NCBI GenBank assembly: GCA_964489885.1
Contig: CAZAZX010000004.1
Location: forward strand, 1-64,000
Source of the DNA: CAKOTZ01 sp964489885
Lineage (GTDB): Bacteria > Bacillota > Clostridia > TANB77 > CAG-508
Direction of reading: 5' to 3'
Length of the DNA stretch: 64,000 nt
Part shown: positions 52,429-59,976 of the stretch, in pieces
Layout: each line of letters opens with the position of its first letter
Numbering within the stretch: position 1 is the first letter of the stretch
The notes under the pieces: generated by a model
What the model was told of the DNA's origin: nothing
The model's input: only the letters and a program-made list of their open reading frames with translations
The model's database searches: none
Translations under genes and position numbers: made by a program

Positions 52429-52485
52429 GACAATGAGACGGCTCTCTATGTCCACTTATATGGACGAGAGAACCGTCCCATTGTC
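52429..52485 (+). repeat. GGGACGG palindromic repeat (family A), double copy
   Basis: GACAATGAGACGGCTCTC on the left pairs with GAGAACCGTCCCATTGTC on the right in a long imperfect stem of about 25 bp, with TGTCCA-CTTATA-TGGACG at the tip. It lies between xerD and miaB. Confidence 0.8.
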
Positions 52486-52499
52486 CACTCGATTTCTTT

Positions 52500-53381
52500 T
52501 TATGCTCTTGGGTGAGCTTTTTTATATATATTTTTTAAACTTTCGTCTTGAAATTGCATATAAACTTGAGTTGAAGAAATATCTGAATGACCTAACATTA
52601 CTTGAATAGCTTTTAAATCAGCACCATTTTGTAAAAGATGTGTTGCAAAAGAATGTCTCAAAACATGCGGTGTTATATCCTTAGTTATATGTGCTTGTTC
52701 TTTATAATATTTAACTATTTTCCAAACTCCCTGTCTTGTTAATCTTTTACCATTAATATTAACAAACAAAGCTTTGTTTGACTTATCTTTAATTAAAATA
52801 TCTCTTGAATCTTTAATATATGTTTTCAATGCATCTAATGAAAGTTTTCCAAGTGGAATTTTTCTTTGATTTTTTGAGCTTTTGCACAAAACGTATCCTT
52901 CGTCTAAATTGACATCATCAATATCTAAAGAAACTATCTCTGTTACTCTCATTCCAGTTGCATATGCGAATTCTAACATAGCTTTATCACGAATTCCTTT
53001 TAAATCCACATTATTAGGCTGTTCTAACAATAACTCAACTTCTTTAGAAGATAAAATATTAGGTGCCTTTTTTTCTATTTTTGGTGATTGAATTCCTTCT
53101 GTAGGATCTGATTCTACTCTTTGATTTCTCAATAAAAATTGGTAAAATGAACGAACAGATGCTAAATTTCTTGAAATAGTAGATGTTTTTTTATTTAAAT
53201 CCTGTAAATGAGCAAGGTAATTTTTTATATCATCTTTTGAAATTCCTGAATAAGTCATATTATTTTTATCTAAATAATCCTTAAATTGATTAATATCTCT
53301 TTTATATGATTGTAAAGTATTTTCTGATAATCTTTTATCATCTTTTAGAAACTCTAAGAATAATTTGATTTGTTTTTCCAT
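52500..53381 (-). CDS. xerD: Tyrosine recombinase XerD
   Basis: This 293-aa recombinase resolves chromosome dimers at dif together with a partner. The SAM-like N-terminal domain (about 1-90) and catalytic domain are complete: ATGMRVTEIVSL, HVLRHSFATHLLQNGADLKA, MLGHSDISSTQVYMQF with the nucleophilic Tyr. It is closer to standard XerD than the protein at 29424. The ATG at 53381 has GAGGGAG 9 bases upstream; the ATG at 53399 overlaps that site. Transcription runs on towards miaB-mutS, interrupted by the repeat at 52429. Confidence 0.92.
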   Translation of the reverse strand: MEKQIKLFLEFLKDDKRLSENTLQSYKRDINQFKDYLDKNNMTYSGISKDDIKNYLAHLQDLNKKTSTISRNLASVRSFYQFLLRNQRVESDPTEGIQSPKIEKKAPNILSSKEVELLLEQPNNVDLKGIRDKAMLEFAYATGMRVTEIVSLDIDDVNLDEGYVLCKSSKNQRKIPLGKLSLDALKTYIKDSRDILIKDKSNKALFVNINGKRLTRQGVWKIVKYYKEQAHITKDITPHVLRHSFATHLLQNGADLKAIQVMLGHSDISSTQVYMQFQDESLKNIYKKAHPRA

Positions 53382-53541
53382 ATATTTTAGCTCCCTCATA
53401 CGTTTTTATTAATGATTTAAAATAATTTACATAACCTATGTATGTTATATCAAAACATCATAAAAAAGTAAATACTTTTTTTGAAAATTTATACAAATTT
53501 TGTCATTTATTGTTGAACATATATGAAATGGAATATACAAA

Positions 53542-54177
53542 TTAAATTTTAGAAAACAACATTATTAAATTTGTTGATATGTATGCTTCTATAAATGATC
53601 CTAATAAGAAAATTATCCCAATAAATGAAGAGAAAACTATATGTCTTAATATTTCAATTTTTATATTTTCTCTTCTTTTATCTTTAACAATTGATTTATA
53701 CAATCTTAATCCACTAACAGCTAATGCTAGCATACAAGGTATATATATTAAATTTTGTAAAAAGATTGCGGAAAAAGCAAATATGATACCTTTACCATTT
53801 CCAAATGTTGCTATTAAAGCTGATACTGTGTAGCTAAGACAGAATCCTTTATATGCTATTAATGCATATAAAATTGGAATACCTATTACTGTTGAACCAA
53901 TAAAAATAAATAAAACTACAGTTATTAAATTATTAAAAAAAACGCCTTTAAATAAACTAAAACTATCTATGCTTTGACTTTCATTAATTTCTGAAATAAA
54001 TCTATTCAAATAATCTTGTATTTCGTGAATTTGTCCATCTTCTGAGTGATTTAAAATAAGAACCCCTATTACTATTCCAATTATCAATGCAATTGAAACA
54101 GAAAGATATTCTTTTGCATTGCTATATATATGGGAGTATACATATTGAATTTTATTTTTTTTCTTATGTTCTCTCAT
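53542..54177 (-). CDS. spoIIM: Stage II sporulation protein M
   Basis: This 211-aa membrane protein has about five helices. The SpoIIM/DUF95 pattern is seen in LFKGVFFNNLITVVLFIFIG (about residue 82), IGIPILYALIAYKGFCLSYT and a final helix FIGIIFLLGSFIEAYIST. With SpoIID and SpoIIP it remodels peptidoglycan during engulfment. A strong hairpin separates it from endoQ upstream. About 140 AT-rich bases between it and xerD show nothing notable. Confidence 0.9.
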   Translation of the reverse strand: MREHKKKNKIQYVYSHIYSNAKEYLSVSIALIIGIVIGVLILNHSEDGQIHEIQDYLNRFISEINESQSIDSFSLFKGVFFNNLITVVLFIFIGSTVIGIPILYALIAYKGFCLSYTVSALIATFGNGKGIIFAFSAIFLQNLIYIPCMLALAVSGLRLYKSIVKDKRRENIKIEILRHIVFSSFIGIIFLLGSFIEAYISTNLIMLFSKI

Positions 54178-54190
54178 TTATACCTCCATA

Positions 54191-54233
54191 AAAAAATCAT
54201 TTCATTACATAACTATGTAACAAAATGATTTTT
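54191..54233. terminator. Hairpin, possible two-way terminator
   Basis: AAAAATCATTT and AAATGATTTTT enclose a smaller TTACATA-ACTATGTAA stem. T-runs exist on both strands. It follows the endoQ stop. Confidence 0.7.
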
Positions 54234-54254
54234 AGAACTTTTATGGATTATCAA

Positions 54255-55442
54255 TTATATTACCTTTCCATATACTCCTCCGCCACCGGCTTGTATTTTC
54301 ATATTGCCAGAGCGAGCATTTAAAATTTTATTTGCAATATCTTCATTAACAACTTCCATTAATTCTTCCTTTGTTGCCTTGTGCAAAATATTCATTTCAG
54401 TTTCAAAATGATTAATTAAATTATTTAAAGTTTTATTTCCTATTCCAGGTATAAAAGTTAAAGGTATTTGATATATATATGGAGGTCTAAAAGACGGACT
54501 TTTAGAAACCTTCTTATCTTTAATGACTTCAATTCTATCTAAAACACCCATTGTAATGTTTCTACTATCACATGAATCACATTTTGTAACTGGTGGATTG
54601 CCATCAATATTTTTTTCACATTTTTCGCAGTATGTTCTGTGATATTTTCCAAGTTTTGGGTCTAATCCATAATTTGTTAATATTTTTCTTCCTTCTAAGT
54701 TTTTTAAAGCCAATAATAATTCTTTATAACTAATATCATTTAAAAGTAATTTGTTGTATTCTCTTCCTATTCGCGGTAAAGAATGAGCATCAGAGTTTGT
54801 AATAAATGTTTTTGATTCAAGCTCAGAAATTTGATCTGCCAAGTATGTATCAGAACTTAAGCCAAGTTCTATTGCAGGAATATTATCATATTCTTCTTTA
54901 AATATTCTTTTTAAGCTTTTTGTGCAATTTCCGTAAAAACTTTTATGAGGTGTAAAAGCATGAGCTGGTATAAGAATACCATTATATTTACTAACAATTT
55001 TTATTAAATCATAAGCTGAAATGTCAGCTCTTTGTGAACTTAAAGTTATATTTCTAATATGATTTTTCATCTCATTAGAAAAAGCTTTTATATCGTCAAG
55101 TTTTGGAAAGAAACATATATTGTGTGCACTTCCAGTTTTTCCGTCTTCAGTTACTTCTGATGTTTCAATTTCACTGCCTAAAATAATGCAAACCTTATCT
55201 TTATAAATTATTCCGCCATCTTTGATTTCATACGCTTGTCCTGTTTTTAAAAAATCTTCTATATCACTTATAACATAAGGAGATGCACAATCTATAATTC
55301 CAACCATTTGAATTCCTTTTTTAGATGCACATTCCTCTGCAATGTTTGCAAAATTTAAAGATTTTGCAGCTGTAATTTTAATTGGTTTGTTATTACTACT
55401 TCTTCCAATGTGAACATGTAAATCTGCAAATACTTCGTACAT
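54255..55442 (-). CDS. EndoQ-type PHP-domain endonuclease
   Basis: This 395-aa protein belongs to the endonuclease Q family. The PHP metal site is seen in ADLHVHIGRSS (about residues 6-16), VGIIDCASP, GSEIET, PAHAFTPHKSFYG and SDAHSLPRIGRE. Two zinc-binding CxxC pairs (YCEKCEKN and KCDSCDSR) are near residue 275. The last 80 residues hold a helix-hairpin-helix (LTFIPGIGNKTLNNLI). EndoQ cleaves DNA 5' of deaminated bases such as uracil and hypoxanthine. It lies 25 bases after gmk, likely in one transcript. Confidence 0.85.
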   Translation of the reverse strand: MYEVFADLHVHIGRSSNNKPIKITAAKSLNFANIAEECASKKGIQMVGIIDCASPYVISDIEDFLKTGQAYEIKDGGIIYKDKVCIILGSEIETSEVTEDGKTGSAHNICFFPKLDDIKAFSNEMKNHIRNITLSSQRADISAYDLIKIVSKYNGILIPAHAFTPHKSFYGNCTKSLKRIFKEEYDNIPAIELGLSSDTYLADQISELESKTFITNSDAHSLPRIGREYNKLLLNDISYKELLLALKNLEGRKILTNYGLDPKLGKYHRTYCEKCEKNIDGNPPVTKCDSCDSRNITMGVLDRIEVIKDKKVSKSPSFRPPYIYQIPLTFIPGIGNKTLNNLINHFETEMNILHKATKEELMEVVNEDIANKILNARSGNMKIQAGGGGVYGKVI

Positions 55443-55467
55443 TTTATACCTCTAATTAATTTATAAT

Positions 55468-56043
55468 TTAAAATTCTGTGTTACTTCCAAGTTTGTATTC
55501 GTTTTCAATAATAGTCATAATTATTTGAACTGTTTTTTCTAAGTCATTGTTTTTTATTACATAATCATATATTCCAATTTTAGATTCTTCATAATCAAAT
55601 CTATTTAGCCTCAACTTTATTTCACGAATATCAGACTTGTCTTCTCTATTTTCAAGACGTCTTTTTAAAATTTCTTTAGGAACTTTTAGGAAAATAGTTA
55701 CAACTTTAATGTGATCTTTAAAAATCTTAATTAAATCTTCAGTTCCATTAACATCAATATCTTTTACAATAATTTGCCCCTGTTTAATGCTGTCATCTAA
55801 TACCTTTTTTGAAGTTCCGTAATAATGATTATGATGAACCGAATATTCATATAATTCATCATTCTTTATCATTTTTTCAAACTTCTCTTTTGTTACAAAA
55901 TTATATTGCCCTTCTTTGTCACCATTTCTTTTTGGTCTATCAGTAAATGAAGCTATTGTAACTACATTATTCATTCTATTTATTAATTCTCTTTTTATTG
56001 TGTCTTTTCCTGAACCAGATACACCAGACAAAATAACTAACAT
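55468..56043 (-). CDS. gmk: Guanylate kinase
   Basis: This 191-aa enzyme turns GMP into GDP with ATP. The P-loop is GVSGSGKD (residues 7-14), where most family members have GPSGVGKG/S. The GMP site is seen in SFTDRPKRNGDKEGQYNFVT and ELYEYSVHHNHYYGTSK, and the lid in RRLENREDKSDIREIKLRL. The replacement of the usual second Gly of the loop is unusual but occurs in Clostridia. It overlaps rpoZ by 7 bases. Confidence 0.9.
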   Translation of the reverse strand: MLVILSGVSGSGKDTIKRELINRMNNVVTIASFTDRPKRNGDKEGQYNFVTKEKFEKMIKNDELYEYSVHHNHYYGTSKKVLDDSIKQGQIIVKDIDVNGTEDLIKIFKDHIKVVTIFLKVPKEILKRRLENREDKSDIREIKLRLNRFDYEESKIGIYDYVIKNNDLEKTVQIIMTIIENEYKLGSNTEF

Positions 56044-56225
56044 ACTTTTACTTTTCCTTCCGCTATTTCGTTTGCAGCTAAAGTTACTGGTGATAATTCA
56101 TCAACATCAGTCAAAGCTTTACTTCCATCAGCAATTTGTCTTGCTCTTTTAGAAGTAATAATTACCAATTCAAATCTATTATTTACTTTTTTCAATAGTT
56201 CAGCAACACTAGGCTTTATTATCAT
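56037..56225 (-). CDS. rpoZ: RNA polymerase omega subunit
   Basis: This 62-aa subunit helps assemble RNA polymerase. It has the core pattern NRFELVIITSKRARQIADGS, then SPVTLAANEIAEGKV with the conserved A-x-x-E-I. AGAGGGA precedes the ATG. The gene lies between remA and gmk, the normal order in Firmicutes, and overlaps gmk. Confidence 0.93.
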   Translation of the reverse strand: MIIKPSVAELLKKVNNRFELVIITSKRARQIADGSKALTDVDELSPVTLAANEIAEGKVKVC

Positions 56226-56249
56226 TTTAAAATTCCCTCTTTCTAAAAA

Positions 56250-56495
56250 TTAATTTTCATCGTCTTTTTCAAATCTTGTTGCAACCGTTTCTGGTTGAAC
56301 AGCTGACAATATTATATGACCAGAGTCCATAATAATGACTGCTCTTGTTTTTCTACCAAAGGTAGCATCTATAGCTGTTTTATTATCTTTTGCTTCTTGT
56401 ACAATTCTTTTAATTGGAGCCGATTCTGGGCTTACAATTGCAATAATTCTATTTGCTGAAACAATGTTGCCAAATCCAATATTTATTAATTGCAT
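56250..56495 (-). CDS. RemA-like DUF370 regulator
   Basis: This 81-aa protein has the DUF370/RemA sequence: INIGFGNIVSANRIIAIVSPESAPIKRI (in two parts), then DATFGRKTRAVIIMDSGHIILSA. RemA is a DNA-binding activator of biofilm matrix and osmoprotection genes in Bacillus; the role in Clostridia is less clear. AGGAGGAAG precedes the ATG. It is 24 bases before rpoZ, in the standard remA-rpoZ-gmk neighbourhood. Confidence 0.92.
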   Translation of the reverse strand: MQLINIGFGNIVSANRIIAIVSPESAPIKRIVQEAKDNKTAIDATFGRKTRAVIIMDSGHIILSAVQPETVATRFEKDDEN

Positions 56496-56606
56496 TTTCC
56501 TTCCTCCTACTCGTTTTAATTTATATATAATACCCCAAGTATTTACTCTATTTCTATTAATTTTACTATATAATTTTTTACAAGTCCAGTAAAAAGAAGA
56601 AAAAAA

Positions 56607-57077
56607 TTAATTTACTAATTCTCTTGCATCACTTGCATTATAATCTTTTTCTAACATTCTTGTTTGAATTAATGATTTAATAATGTAGTAAAATATGAAA
56701 AATATAAATGCGATACTATAAAAAAATTGTATTGTATAAGAATTTTCATTAAATACTCTATACTGCTCTGTTAAAGTTATTATTGCTATAAATAATATTT
56801 CTACTCCACTTAAAAATAGACTTTCACTATCTTTATTATAGCCTTTTTCAAAAAATATTATTGATAGCAATAATAAAGAAGCACTAAAAACTTTTAAATC
56901 AGTTAAGTAAATAGAATGCTTTATATTATAAAAACCTAAATTTATTAAGTAAAAATATATAACAATTGCAATACTAATAACTAAATTTTTAAATATTACA
57001 GCATTTCTTTTTAGTTTTATATTATTTGGAATTTTTTTTCTATTTTTTAAAGAAACATCTTCTCTTAATTCATCCAT
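56607..57077 (-). CDS. Small membrane protein of unknown function, coupled to rsmE
   Basis: This 156-aa protein has a charged N-terminus and four hydrophobic segments (about residues 30-48, 58-76, 83-100 and 113-133), ending in a charged tail. No family is recognised. The ATG at 57077 is chosen because AAAGGGTG is 8 bases upstream; the ATG at 57083 is too close to that site. It overlaps the rsmE end by 8 bases, so it is translated with rsmE. A possible role near the membrane is unknown. Confidence 0.65.
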   Translation of the reverse strand: MDELREDVSLKNRKKIPNNIKLKRNAVIFKNLVISIAIVIYFYLINLGFYNIKHSIYLTDLKVFSASLLLLSIIFFEKGYNKDSESLFLSGVEILFIAIITLTEQYRVFNENSYTIQFFYSIAFIFFIFYYIIKSLIQTRMLEKDYNASDARELVN

Positions 57078-57840
57078 TACCATTCACCCTTTCAAGATTT
57101 CCTGATTCATACATAATAATTGAAGTTAAAGCAATAGGAGCAGTTTCTGTTCTAAGAATTCTATTACCTAAAGAAATAATTTTAGCACCCGCATTTTTTA
57201 AGTTCTCAACTTCACTTTCATCAAAACCGCCTTCAGGTCCAATTACAATTGCAATTTTTCTACTATTTTGTATTTTCTCAGCATAATATTTAAGAGAAAA
57301 ATCATTTTCTTGTTCGTATGCAACAAATACAATATCATAGTCATTTATTTTATTGCATAATTCATTTAGACTTATTTTACCATATACCTTAGGGATTATA
57401 TCTCTCCCAGATTGCTTTGATGCAACTTCTGAAATTTTTTGCCATCTTTCATTTTTTTTAATTTCATCTTTACTTTTAAGCTTTACAACACATCTTTTTA
57501 AATCTAAAGGAATAAAACTGCTAGCCCCAAGTTCTGTGCATTTTTGAATAATCCATTCCATTTTGTCAAACTTAGGAATCCCCTGAAATATAGATAGTTG
57601 AATTTTAGGCTCATTTAATATATCTAATTTTTTTACAATATTGCATAAAACTTTATTATCTTCTATATTCTGAATTGAAACAATATAGGTTTTAGGATTA
57701 TCAGATTTAACAGATACTAATATTTTTTCATTTTTACTTAATCTAAGAACATTATTAATATGGTTAGTATCTTCTCCAAGTATTGTAATTTGATTTTTAT
57801 CTAAATTCACTTGATTTTCTTCTACAAAAAATTTAGCCAT
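57070..57840 (-). CDS. rsmE: RsmE, 16S rRNA m3U1498 methyltransferase
   Basis: This 256-aa SPOUT-class enzyme methylates U1498 of 16S rRNA. The N-terminal PUA-like part carries HINNVLRLSKNEKI. The SAM-binding knot is formed by IAIVIGPEGGFDESEVENL and SLGNRILRTETAPIALTSII, both near the C-terminus. KMEWIIQKCTELGASSFIPL is the middle family block. It follows the U32 gene by 3 bases and overlaps the next membrane gene by 8, so all three are one operon. Confidence 0.93.
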   Translation of the reverse strand: MAKFFVEENQVNLDKNQITILGEDTNHINNVLRLSKNEKILVSVKSDNPKTYIVSIQNIEDNKVLCNIVKKLDILNEPKIQLSIFQGIPKFDKMEWIIQKCTELGASSFIPLDLKRCVVKLKSKDEIKKNERWQKISEVASKQSGRDIIPKVYGKISLNELCNKINDYDIVFVAYEQENDFSLKYYAEKIQNSRKIAIVIGPEGGFDESEVENLKNAGAKIISLGNRILRTETAPIALTSIIMYESGNLERVNGNG

Positions 57841-57843
57841 CTA

Positions 57844-59091
57844 TTACTCCTGTACGTTTCTTTTCTTTTTTCTAATTATGGTACCATCTTCAACTTTAAT
57901 TGGCAACACTATTTTTACCTTTTGTTCAGCCCTTCCTGGATTTACAAATTCTATAGGTTCATCTGTATCAATATCCCATAATTTATCTATTTTAAATTTA
58001 TATGGTTCAATTTGCCCAGGAATTAATATTTCCATTTCGTCTTCCAATTCAAGTCTGTTCTTTATTTCCAAAATTGTTTTATTGTCTTTTTGTGTTTTAA
58101 TAACTTTTCCTCCATATTCAAAATATGTATTATGTTGTTTACCTGTATAGTCTTGGAAATCTTTATTGTTTTTATCATTAAAATAAAAAGTAGTTAAACC
58201 GCGAGTTTTTGTCTTTTCTAATTCTTCAAAATATTTTTTTGAATCAAATTTTTCTGGATTTTCAAAGTAGTCATCAATTGCATTTCTATACGAATTAACA
58301 ACTGTTGCTAAATAATATTCTGTTTTTAATCGTCCCTCTATTTTAAGGCTATCTACACCTAAATTCATTAATTCTGGTATTTCATTCATTAGGCATAAAT
58401 CTTTTGAAGAAAAAATATATGTTCCATTCTCATCATAATCTACTGGCATCAAATTACCAGGATTATTTTTTTCTTCAACATAAAGGTTATATCCCCAACG
58501 GCAACATTGTGCACAATCTCCTAAATTAGCGCTCCTAGATGCTAAAAAATCACTTAAAAAACATCTTCCAGAATAACTGAAGCATATTGCACCGTGAATA
58601 AATATTTCAATTTCAAGACCTGTCGCCTTATTTTGAGTTATGTATTTTATTTGGTCTTTGGTTAACTCTCTACCTAAAATTATTCTTTTAGCTCCATTAT
58701 TGTACCAAAAATTACAGCTATGTAAACTTACTGTGTTTGCCTGTGTACTAATATGTATATCAATATCTGGTGCCAATTTTCTTATTAATTCAATAACACC
58801 ACCGTCTGACGCAATTATAGCATCAACATTTAGTTCATTTAATATATTAATCTGTTCTTCAATTTCTTTGTATTTTTCATCACCTGGGAAAATATTTATT
58901 GTTACATATACTTTTTTCCCATTATTGTGTGCATATTTTATTGTATTAACTAAATCGCTATCTTCCATATCAGCTCTAGTTCTAAGTGATAGAGAAGATG
59001 TACCACAGTAGATGGCATCAGCTCCATAATAAAAAGCAGTTTTTGCTTTTTCAAATGAACCTGCTGGTGCTAAGAGTTCGGGTTTATGCAT
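57844..59091 (-). CDS. U32 peptidase-family protein (TrhP/RlhA-type)
   Basis: This 415-aa protein starts with LLAPAGSFEKAKTAFYYGADAIYCG, split over two blocks, and shows the U32 pattern HGAICFSYSGRCFLSDFLASR near residue 168, with a cluster of Cys residues (GRCF, GDCAQCCRW). The family is named as peptidases, but members such as TrhP and RlhA hydroxylate RNA and need iron-sulfur clusters, so an RNA-modifying role in tRNA hydroxylation is likely. AAGGAGGT-like signal precedes the ATG. It is co-transcribed with rsmE. Confidence 0.88.
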   Translation of the reverse strand: MHKPELLAPAGSFEKAKTAFYYGADAIYCGTSSLSLRTRADMEDSDLVNTIKYAHNNGKKVYVTINIFPGDEKYKEIEEQINILNELNVDAIIASDGGVIELIRKLAPDIDIHISTQANTVSLHSCNFWYNNGAKRIILGRELTKDQIKYITQNKATGLEIEIFIHGAICFSYSGRCFLSDFLASRSANLGDCAQCCRWGYNLYVEEKNNPGNLMPVDYDENGTYIFSSKDLCLMNEIPELMNLGVDSLKIEGRLKTEYYLATVVNSYRNAIDDYFENPEKFDSKKYFEELEKTKTRGLTTFYFNDKNNKDFQDYTGKQHNTYFEYGGKVIKTQKDNKTILEIKNRLELEDEMEILIPGQIEPYKFKIDKLWDIDTDEPIEFVNPGRAEQKVKIVLPIKVEDGTIIRKKKRNVQE

Positions 59092-59133
59092 AAGATACCT
59101 CCATTTATAAAATATGTGTTTTTCTATATATAG

Positions 59134-59157
59134 AAAAAATCGTTCTTAATAGAACGA
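59134..59157 (-). terminator. Terminator of rpmE
   Basis: CGTTCT-TAAT-AGAACG; on the minus strand ATTTTTTC follows. It lies just after the rpmE stop. Confidence 0.75.
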
Positions 59158-59160
59158 CCT

Positions 59161-59361
59161 TTATTCAATACCGTATTTTTCTTTAAATTTAGCTGCTCTA
59201 CCATTTGTTGTATTTTGTTTTAATGAACCTGTCCAATATGGATGACATTTTGAGCATACGTCAACTTTTAAATCAGTTTTTGTTGAATTTGTTTTCATAA
59301 CATTGCCACAAGCACATGTTATTGTTGTTTCTTGATAATTTGGATGTATTCCTTGTTTCAT
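59161..59361 (-). CDS. rpmE: Ribosomal protein L31
   Basis: This 66-aa protein is the zinc-binding form of L31: cysteines in TCACGNV and DVCSKCHPYWTG make the two CxxC-like halves (C16, C18, C36, C39). The conserved start MKQGIHPNYQE and the end FKEKYGIE are normal. AGAAAGAGGTG lies before the ATG. The presence of the zinc form implies that no zinc-free paralogue is needed under normal conditions. Confidence 0.96.
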   Translation of the reverse strand: MKQGIHPNYQETTITCACGNVMKTNSTKTDLKVDVCSKCHPYWTGSLKQNTTNGRAAKFKEKYGIE

Positions 59362-59445
59362 TGTGTTTTCACCTCTTTCTCTTTTCCTTGAAAACTTAAA
59401 TCATCTTATCATAAAATTATACTTTATGCAAGATTATTTTTGTTT

Positions 59446-59598
59446 TTATTTGGTAATATTCAAACTTTTTACGTATTCAACTGATGACTGCAATTCTTCA
59501 ACCACAGGTGTTCTTTCTACAAGTTTTGATACAACATTATATAGACATAGAATTATTAAAATTATTAATCCAATTTTTTTCCAGTACTTTGCAATCAC
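59446..59598 (-). CDS. Single-helix small membrane protein
   Basis: This 50-aa protein has one helix (IGLIILIILCLYNVV, about residues 9-23) followed by an amphipathic tail with VERTPVVEELQSSVEYVKSL. GAGGTG lies 6 bases before the GTG used; an adjacent GTG is also possible. It is between the DUF5665 gene and rpmE on the same strand. It is too short for family assignment, but start signals and amino acid pattern look genuine. Confidence 0.5.
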   Translation of the reverse strand: MIAKYWKKIGLIILIILCLYNVVSKLVERTPVVEELQSSVEYVKSLNITK

Positions 59599-59655
59599 CA
59601 CTATCACCTCTTATTTATTATCCAACAAATATTATACCTATTTTTTAGCCATTTG

Positions 59656-59934
59656 TCAATACTTCTGTTGTTCTACTATTTCCATTATATCTGCAACATA
59701 TTCACCAATTATAGGAATATTTAATTTGACAATTCTCTGCATCATAAGTATTAACATTGCAGTTATTACAGTTACTCCTATTCCAATACCTACGCCTCTA
59801 GCTAATCCTGCAAAAAAATTACGAAAAAAAACTTCTTTTTTACTACCAATAATATAACTTAATTCGCGTAGATTTGACTTTTCTATATTTTCTATAAATT
59901 CATAAATTTTATCAATTTTTTTATTTGTAAACAA
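59656..59934 (-). CDS. DUF5665 membrane protein
   Basis: This 92-aa protein has a helical soluble part (IDKIYEFIENIEKSNLRELSYI) and one or two membrane segments in FFAGLARGVGIGIGVTVITAMLILM, the hallmark of DUF5665. The function is unknown. I choose the TTG at 59934 because AAGGTGG lies just upstream; the longer frame to 59973 would be translated from the terminator hairpin. That hairpin contains the ribosome binding site, so translation of this gene may depend on whether it folds. Confidence 0.7.
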   Translation of the reverse strand: MFTNKKIDKIYEFIENIEKSNLRELSYIIGSKKEVFFRNFFAGLARGVGIGIGVTVITAMLILMMQRIVKLNIPIIGEYVADIMEIVEQQKY

Positions 59935-59967
59935 AAAGACCACCTTGTTATATATAGTGGTCTTTTT
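59933..59967 (-). terminator. Hairpin overlapping the start region of the DUF5665 gene
   Basis: AAAAAGACCAC and GTGGTCTTTTT form an 11-bp perfect stem with a 13-base loop, 9 bases after the UPF0182 stop. Its 3' arm contains AAGGTGG, the binding site for the next gene. It can end transcription or hide that site. Confidence 0.7.
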
Positions 59968-59976
59968 ATTCAAATT

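Noticed and set aside
59363..59857. 164-aa plus-strand frame
   Set aside because: It overlaps two minus-strand small genes with real start signals and has no ribosome binding site.
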